From: Climacium dendroides
Lineage: Eukaryota; Streptophyta; Bryopsida; Hypnales; Climaciaceae
Assembly: GCA_950106755.1 (NCBI GenBank)
Contig: OX467082.1
Coordinates: 34,534,001 to 34,598,000 of the forward strand
Reading direction: 5' to 3'
DNA length: 64,000 bases
The notes beneath the pieces were generated by a model that worked only from the letters and a program-made list of their open reading frames with translations, was not told the DNA's origin and did not search any database. The position numbers and the translations under genes were made by a program. Positions 56,453 through 64,000 of the stretch are shown one piece after another (position 1 is the first letter of the stretch; the number at the start of each line of letters is the position of its first letter).

Positions 56453-59400
56453 TCAAATCTCACGTGCGGCACAGGGATCGAGGAACTTGCAAATTCAAAT
56501 AGCACATATGAAATGTGGTCATTGAAAATGTAATGGAATATATTCACTATAGTGCTAAATTTGACAAATTTGTCTTTAAAAACTTCATAGCTCAACACTA
56601 GACAATATAGGAACTGAATGTACCGTGACTAGTAGTGCATAGGCATGAACATTGTTGGCCCGTTGAGTGCTGCTGGCCCAATTTTTGAAGAGCTGGTATA
56701 TTTGAGAGGAGTCTGGACTGTCAGGGCCCTGAAACGATGTTGCCAACTCGATTGCCTCCTCAAGAGTGAGGGAATTCGAGCCTCGATCAACAAATACTTC
56801 TTGGAGACCCGCATGAGCTAACGGAGAAACCCACTTATTTTGCTTCACCCTCTACCAATGCACACATATTATTGTTAGTTTTGCTTTCACATTATATGTA
56901 TCCACAATTACATGTCATCACAAATATGGAATTACATATATATAGTCATGTATGTATAAAAATACCAAGATGTACTAGAGGTATTTAAAATTATGCACAA
57001 ACCTTGATCATATTGTTTGAAACCATGCCCACGTGGATGTACTACGACAACATCTCCTTGTCTAGGTCCATCCGATCCCACTCAGCAGTCTACCCCAAAA
57101 CAAAAAAATATTAAGCTTTCACGCTGAAGCCAAAAAAACTAGTACATGTGAATGTGACTAATTTCTATGCTTACCGCATGAATGTCTGCCGGGGGACCAC
57201 CTTGACTAGCCCCTTGGGTTGTATGCAAGTTCTTTGCTTCTTTGTGCTTCTGCTCCATTACTTCATTTTTTAGGCAGCCCAACATAAGTGCCATAGGCAA
57301 AATGCTAGACATAGCTCCGGCATGTGCGCTTTGCACATGGAAATAGGACGTGAAGTGCTCGTAACATAAAGATGCCCGCCAAGCAAAGTCCTTTGTCAAA
57401 TATGGCAAGCTACAAGCAGAACACAAACGCATAACAATCCATTACATACTATGCTAGAATGCAAATTCAGGATTGAATCTTGATTGTCAACAATGGTTTA
57501 TAGCAATACCTCTCTTGCAAAGGTGGCTCACATCCCAGAAGAGGAGAATTGTACAATTGTTGTAGATCATTGAATTTACGATAGGACAACCACAAATTTT
57601 GCATTCTCTCCACCTGCTGCGTTGAAGGAGCATTTAGAAAAAACTACAAATCATTTAGAAGTAGTCAATAATTTTTTTTTGCAAAAATAAAATCCAAAAA
57701 AATAAAATCTATAAGAATGGGAAATAAAAAAGGAACAACGAAAAATGAAAATTGTGGCATAAAATGGTACGTACCGAAAAGATCAAGTCCATGTGCCAAA
57801 GAATGCGATCGGATATCGTGCCATCTGATTGGCTGTAGGCTAGAGTCATGTAGCCACCACCTTCACGATCATGGTGGTGTACATGCACTTGTAGGCTCAG
57901 TGGTGGGAGCTGCAATATGCATGTAGAGAATTAAAAAAATATAACATCTATTTAAGTATGAATAGTTGAAACTACTTGTGGAAAAATCCAACCTCAAATA
58001 TAACAAGAACTATAATGAATTGGTATTGAACAACACCTGTAAAATGTGATGCAACTGTTGAAATCGGGAAGGTGCATTAGTATCCAGTGGCAATAGAACA
58101 TCACAATCCTGAATTGTGCGCTCTAATGTTTGCATAAGCTTAGCTATAGACTATATAGTTGCATGTCGTCGTATGCAGTAGACAAAGTTAGACATGTGTG
58201 GTGGCGTCAACTGGAAACCATGATGATCATATATGTTAGTATATACAATAAATACATTGCAATAAAAACTATAGAAGAAGTGCATGTTCATTGTAAGAGA
58301 TATAATACCTTCCTATCATTTGGTCTATCTATTTGCCAGTCTCGAACAAGTAAAATTGTAGATTCCTCAAGGCCCACTTGATCAAACCCCAAAGGAATGT
58401 GAACATCATGAGGCAAATCTGGATTCATCTCTTGTAAATGCATAGGCCACAATCAGAATAGTATGAATACTACAATAACATATTAGATAAACGCCTAATG
58501 AAAAATCCTAGTGCAGAAATACATACAATAGAAACTTATCCATATGAGTGAATCAGATATATGCCACTCCTATCCAATGGATCGTATAGTATCGCTTCTT
58601 TGTAGAGGAATCCTTACCGCCACTTGTGCTGAATCTGGCTTCCTAGTCATACACCATGCGCAAAAACCGGTCCCCAATGCACTAGCATCTCCTCGTGTCA
58701 CGACGCTATACGTGCAAGCCAAATCGTGGCACTCAAATAGTTGTACCGAGAGGTCACATTTTCCAATACGAATACCATCGTGCATAAAGGCACGCAGACG
58801 GTCTAGAAGGTGACCTCCAGTGGGAAAAGCTTGCATATTCCCAATGTGAGCCATGATCTCGGAGTCAGTGTCCTTGCCTTCAAGCTTAGCAATAGAAATG
58901 CAGCTCATGAGTCCTCGGTCATGGAGAAGCTCAAGAAATACCTCACATACCTATTCTATACAAGTACATTGTTATAATTTTTGTAAATTTATATAATGCA
59001 AAAATCTTGAAAAATTACAATGATATAGAATCTAACCTGACCACTACGTGTCCAATGGCATCGAGAGTTAGTAGCGAGATTGAAATAAACCAAGCCCTCC
59101 AAATTGATGCTTAATTGATGTTCATACAACCTGACCATGGACTCAGCCCAACGCGAAATATCCAATATTTGGATCCCAAAAGTAGATCCATCAATCCTCT
59201 CCCAAGCAAGCCCGTCACATGTTGCGTCCTCATAAAATGTCTACAAATAACAATATTTTAAATAATGTGAAAATAAAAATTAAATAAGTGGTTAATATTT
59301 AAAATAGAACCTGTATACTACTTAGGAAATACTCTCTATATATGATAATTTTTCATATTGTTGTTACAAATAGTCTAAATATTGAGTACAATCACATGTA

Positions 59401-59659
59401 TAACATGAAAACATAAATTGAATGCAACATTTGTACCTTCAAGTACTTGCAAATGTTGACACTATTCACGTGCTTGAAGATTTTGAACTCATCCACGCTC
59501 TTAAGCTCTCGCAATGCCTTATGAATAAGGCCAGAATCCACCATGAGTAAGGCAAATAATTGTGATGAAAATAATATACGAATCTGGGATAAAATCCCCT
59601 TGTATGCACCAGCCTCAATCTCCGGCCACGAAGTCCAATCATGTAGGGCGCGGTCCAAG

Positions 59660-61227
59660 CACTAGAAGAAAAACGTGTCCGCCACAACCGGCCGTTCTGC
59701 GACTAGTGTCCTATGCAACTATCCTGCGACTAAAATCCTCTCTATTTGCACCAAATTTAATTTAATTGTTTTATATTATTGTTTTTGTCGCAAAGCAATC
59801 AATCTATAGTTGTAAAAATGACTAGGAAACAACTAGAGAAAAATTGCAACTATAAAATGACCAAAGTTATTTCTTAGTCATTTTCTAGTCGTTTCCTAGT
59901 TGCTTTCTAGTTGTACTTTAGTTGTATGGCAAATTTCATTAAAATGGTAGCATTCTATATTTCTCTGTGCAATTTTTCAAACTGCGGGGTTTCAATTGCA
60001 AAATGACATCTAAGACTAATATAGATTATGTACATCTAGAACATTTATAGATTTCAAAAATCTAGGACTGATATAGATTTTAGACTGTGGGATTTTAAAA
60101 AATTAGTAAAAATCTAGATTTTAGATATCTAGGACTTTTATAGATTTTAGAAATCTAGGATGGATATAGATTTCAGATTGCACAGTCTAAACTGTTAAAA
60201 GTGCCAAATAATGGAATGTCTCCATTTTAATGAAATTGGCCATTTGGTTTTTAGTCATTTTACACTCTTAGAAAATTTAGCTATTTTGTTGATTTGATTG
60301 TATAGATTTGTTTCACTTATCTGCTGAAATCAATCAAAAATTGAGTTTTGTAGTAGTAAAACTAGTCATGCATTAGTTGTCTTAGTTGTTTCCTAGTCAC
60401 TTTTAAGTCATACATTAGTTGTCTTAGTTGCTTCCTAGTCATTGTTAAGTCATACATTAGTTGTCTTAGTTGCTTCCTAGTCATTGTTAAGTCATACATT
60501 AGTTGTTTCTTAGTTGTTTTTCAATATCTTAGTTGCTTCTTAATCATTTTTTAGTATCTCAGTTGTCCCATATCTATTGTCAAGAGTACCTTAAAGTTGG
60601 ACATATAAGACTTGTAAGCTATTGTTGTCTTATGCAATGAATTGTGTTGGTAGAATTCTAAGATTTCTACAGTTTGTAGATTTCTACAATATTTAGAATT
60701 CTATAGAATACAAAATTCTACAACCAATAGAAATTTTTAAAAAATTGAAAATTAAGAAATTTTAAAATCTATAAAATTGTAAAGTTTCCTAAACTAATGA
60801 AATCTATTAAATACCAATTTTTGAATTTTTGAAATCTAGGAAGAAGGTAGTTCAAAAGTTCTGAAATCTAAAAAAAGGTAGATTTGAAATTCTAAAATCT
60901 TGAAAAAAGTAGATCTGAAATTTAGAAATCTAGAAAAAAAAGTAGATTTAAAATCCTAAAATCTAAAAAAAGGTAGATTTGAAATTTTGAAATCTACAAA
61001 TCATCAAGACTAGTGTTTTAATAATCTACAAATTTACAAGTTGCAAACAAGTTGCAAATGAGTCACAGACAAGGTGTATTGCTACAAACGTTTCCTAGAT
61101 TCTAGAGTGTCCACTGCGACTACAAAATTCCAAATTATCACTAGTTGCAATCCAGTCGCAAATGTCCGATGCAACTGAAAAACCAGTTGCGTAGCGTAGT
61201 CGCAGAACCCCCTTTTTTCTTCTAGTG
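59660..61227. mobile_element. Non-autonomous CACTA transposon, 1,568 bp, inserted in an exon
   Basis: The left end is CACTAGAAGAAAAACG. The right end on the minus strand is CACTAGAAGAAAAAAGG. A perfect 3-bp duplication AAG flanks it (59,657-59,659 and 61,228-61,230). Both ends carry CACTA-type subterminal repeats: GTTCTGCGACTA occurs on both sides, with TGCAACT and TGCGACT motifs nearby. A 42-bp tandem repeat (CATTAGTTGTCTTAGTTGC, about 60,365-60,510) and AAATCTAGA-type repeats fill the interior. No transposase frame is present. Removing the element and one AAG restores an in-phase 705-nt exon of the host locus. Confidence 0.92.
60365..60515. repeat. 42-bp tandem repeat inside the CACTA element
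   Basis: About three and a half copies of a unit with CATTAGTTGTCTTAGTTGC and CTAGTCATTGTTAAGTCATA follow each other, two of them nearly identical. The TTAGTTG and CTAGTCA words also occur singly in the left half (59,870-59,930). Confidence 0.75.
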
Positions 61228-62762
61228 AAGGCAAGGCGGCAGGATTGGGCGGAATTAGATCCAATGAAATGAACTGCTTTAAGAAGTGCAATGTTGTCAA
61301 TGAGATGGATTGGTATCCCAGTGACAGAAGAGGCTACGTAGAACATCCCCAACCAAAACTCATGTTGCTGATGATAAACAACACCTCCTCTGGATTGCAA
61401 CTGTGCTATAGGCAATCTACAAGTCCAAACTATAGGCAAAGGATCACCCTCATGAACCTCTTGTCCACAATACACTCAAAAGAACTCACTAAAATCCTCC
61501 AATGTTTCATCTAGTGCAACATCGTAAGATATGGATGGTCCCTCCTGCAATGGAACCACTCCATGATCGGGTACATGTGCAGAAAAGCACTCAAGCTCGC
61601 TACTCATGCACCTAGGGACATGCACAGGATGATGCTCGCAAGTATCCAATTCAATCTGTGGAACACGAGTTTCTTCTAATAATAAAAGAAGAAATTCTAG
61701 AGGTGCTAAGATCTGACAAATGATCTAAATGGGGGGTATGAATTGAATGTACAACGTCTAAAGATACGTCATGTACCCCCTCAGCTGCAAGTATGGGCTC
61801 ATCATCAAACACCAAATACAAGGCAATTGTTGTATGATGATGACGACCTCTAGAGCCAATACGACGAAACAAGGACGAACTAGCACGAATAAGTCGTGCG
61901 GTAGAAGCAAGTAAAATAGACAAAACCTCATGACTTGTGGATGGAACAATAGGTATAGGTGTATGAATAAGAAGCTCATCCATTTGTGCAGAAAGATATG
62001 GAACATCTGCTACATGCAAATCTAGAGAAAAGTCGCCCATCATGTGTAAAAGTGAATCTACACACAAAAACATATCCAAATGTTGTTTATATGCAGGGTA
62101 TGAAATGAAGTCAAAGTTGTAGATATATTTAAATAAATCAATTACAATTATTTGTTGCAATAAATGTAGGCCCTCTACCCAATAACTGTTATAATAACAA
62201 AATCATGTGTGAATGATATTCTGATATTGACAATCATAACAACACTATGGAATATCATCCAATTTGTATATAAGATTATGTACACGTTTTCCAAAAGAAT
62301 TTCGCAATTGAAAATTGATATAATACTTGTTTAACTAATTGTGGACAACTCCACAAATTATGGACATGCATTATCATTGAAAATGTATATGTTTATAATC
62401 TACACTCTTCTATTATTTAATTTTTTATAATTATATTTGATCAAAAATAATGATTTTTTTATTAATTTTAACTTTGAAGTCTATGTTTGGACTCTACATA
62501 TATTATATTTTCATCATTCACCTAAAAGTATAATTTTTTTGTGGACTACAAAATTTGTTCATAATTAGTCAAATAGAGCTTAATTTTATAAATACAACAT
62601 ATCCCAATGATATAGGCTTCCTATTTAGTAATTATTACTTATCAACTATAATCACCGGGTACGATATAGGAACATTACATTTACAATATCAAATACATGA
62701 GTAAAAAAATAAATACATTTTATAATGCTAAAAAAAGAAATGTGTAAGAAATGAACTCACAC

Positions 62763-62827
62763 AAAAATCCTCAAATTGAAAATCGATATCAATTGAGAGC
62801 CTTGACTTTGAAAACCTCCTCGCTATG
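62763..62827 (-). pseudogene. Possible upstream exon of the unrecognised gene
   Basis: A 65-nt stretch lies between an ac-CTACAG acceptor and a GTGTGAG donor on the minus strand and reads ARRFSKSRLSIDIDFQFEDF in one open frame. Its exit phase joins the frame beginning SLLHMMGDFSLDLHVADVP at 62,057. The true start of the gene was not found; sequence at 62.9-63.1 kb has protein-like patches with stops. Confidence 0.35.
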
Positions 62828-62829
62828 CT

Positions 62830-64000
62830 GTAGTGAAAGAGGAGTGAGAAAATAAAAATATAAACATGCCCAAGAAATACAGTCCTATATTGTAGAGAAA
62901 AAGGGGCATTAAAAAAAGGGAGGAATTAGGCTACATAGTGACTGAAGTAGTACCTAAAGTAGTACTAGATGACGAAGAGCATACTCAGGACGTATGACAG
63001 GAGGAGACCTCTAGGCGGACGAGAGGACTCCAATGAATTAGGTTACGATTCGCACTATAGTTCAAGTCTTCTCCGTTGCTGAAGTAGGTCTACTTGTGGA
63101 ATGTGGAGTTCTATATGTTTCTTTTTAAAACATCAAGATTTATGACAAATTGGTGATAGTATAATAGATATGAGTTTGGTGGTCTATTAGCGCTTGATAG
63201 GCTTTCATTAAATCGTTCTGACATAGTTCTTAATTGCCTACGATCAGAAAGGGTTCTTTCCCTTGGCAGGCCACTGCAGTTTAAGCTTTCTAGTTTAGAA
63301 ATTGTGTGGCGTCGATAGTTGGAGTGATTCTCTGTGTGATTACTAGTTTTTTCTCAAAGATGGGCTAGTGTGAGGGAAATTTCAAGTAGAATTTGTGATT
63401 TTTTAGAAGAAAAGCCTTCATCAAGCAATTTGTGCAATTTGTGAAGAAACAATTTCCGTTGATTGCGATGGTACTCCACTTCTTATGATTCTTATAGCGC
63501 CCACAAGCGTCAGCTACATTTAATTTAGTTAGCGAGATCCCGCATCGCCATTTTCTCATTAGCATTTCACTCTTATAGCTTTCTGCATATATATATAGAT
63601 GTCAAAACGTACTGAAATTCTTGTACAGGACAATGACATGCCAATAATATATTGTCAAAGTTTTTCTCTCTAATCCTTCTGAGATCAATTGCACAACACT
63701 ATCTAAATTTGTTTTTATTATGTAGTTTTGAAGCTTCTATTTAATGTTATTCTACATATTGTGTTATAGAAAAAATCCTTTCACACATTGTGGTTCACAC
63801 ACATTGACACTTTGCAATTTCAATAAAAGTTAGAAGGTTAAGGTACTTTAATTCTAAAGATGAACTCCAAGTAATTGAAGTCCGTAAATCTCCAAGAATT
63901 TTGTTCATCCACTTAGAGCTTCCTTCCTGGCTTCCTTGCACTTTGAATGCAAAAAAATTTGCTTACAAAGTGAGGGTTTCCGATTTTGTCCGAAAATAGC
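62830..64000. other. Spacer, no supported gene
   Basis: A 66-codon minus frame (63,365-63,565) lies in moderately GC-rich DNA and starts with a good ATG context. It contains NGNCFFTNCTNC but has no recognisable domain. It could be upstream exon material of the broken locus or chance. The rest shows nothing recognisable. Confidence 0.4.

Larger units (their letters stand above)
56453..62057 (-). pseudogene. Unrecognised multi-exon gene, broken by stops and a CACTA insertion
   Basis: Splice sites define exons at 61231-61712 continuing as 59437-59659 (CACTA between), then 59037-59240, 58618-58950, 58309-58428, 58037-58210, 57775-57909, 57510-57643, 57175-57409, 57003-57089, 56624-56851 and 56453-56485, with an earlier one from 62,057. 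All phases agree and the final stop is TGA 56,453-56,455. Visible motifs include LHDWTSWPEIEAGAYKG, CDGLAWERIDGSTFGIQILD, a CxxC pair in GTGFCAWCMTRKPDS, LVRDWQIDRPNDRK, DRILWHMDLIFS and EVMEQKHKEAKN. In-frame stops lie at 61,476-61,478 (TGA), 58,151-58,153 (TAG) and 57,042-57,044 (TAG). I do not recognise the family. The CAWC pair, the many introns and the decay would suit an old transposase-type gene, but a decayed host gene is equally possible. Confidence 0.6.

Noticed and set aside
56232..56456. 74-codon minus frame at the end of the broken locus
   Set aside because: It has a TTG start only and overlaps the last exon in another frame; its extension has no splice support.

Overview
The window reads as nuclear DNA of a land plant. 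It is AT-rich, has spliced genes with GT-AG introns, carries plant-type transposons, and encodes a plant leucine-rich-repeat receptor kinase. No rRNA, CRISPR or prokaryotic features are seen. The very AT-rich spacers and intronless NDC80 would fit a bryophyte or another non-seed plant, but that placement is inference and weak.

Layout. A TTAA-ended MITE candidate lies at 0.8-1.24 kb. An intronless NDC80 kinetochore gene (minus) lies at 2.0-3.8 kb, followed by a six-exon ankyrin/BTB gene (minus) at 5.2-8.0 kb. From 8 to 27.9 kb there are no convincing genes. This stretch holds decayed repeats: foldback elements, TTAA-ended elements, a 70-bp exact tandem duplication, GA-rich minisatellite, and a 3.5-kb LTR-like unit (21.5-25.1 kb). 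A gene-like but unresolved GC-richer patch sits at 28-29 kb. A 20-exon LRR receptor kinase gene (minus) occupies 31.9-41.4 kb. Its LRR exons form a run of phase-2 modules and its kinase has one apparent 1-nt deletion. A full Ty1-copia retrotransposon (44,410-50,866) has 230-bp LTRs and a perfect AAATT target duplication, and carries a nested 214-bp CACTA-type MITE. A second LTR-like unit with a 12 x 9-bp minisatellite lies at 51.1-53.05 kb. AT-rich repeats follow to 56.4 kb.

The last block (56.45-62.8 kb, minus) is the most unusual. It is a multi-exon protein-coding locus of a family I do not recognise. Its exons join in frame over more than 700 codons. It is broken by three in-frame stops and by a 1,568-bp non-autonomous CACTA element that sits inside one exon with an AAG target duplication.

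NDC80 (chromosome segregation), the ankyrin/BTB protein (probable ubiquitin-ligase adaptor or scaffold) and the receptor kinase (membrane signalling) share no evident pathway. They look like unrelated single-copy genes in a transposon-rich neighbourhood. Many nonsense codons in the transposon and broken gene can be explained by C-to-T changes, as expected for methylated silenced DNA.
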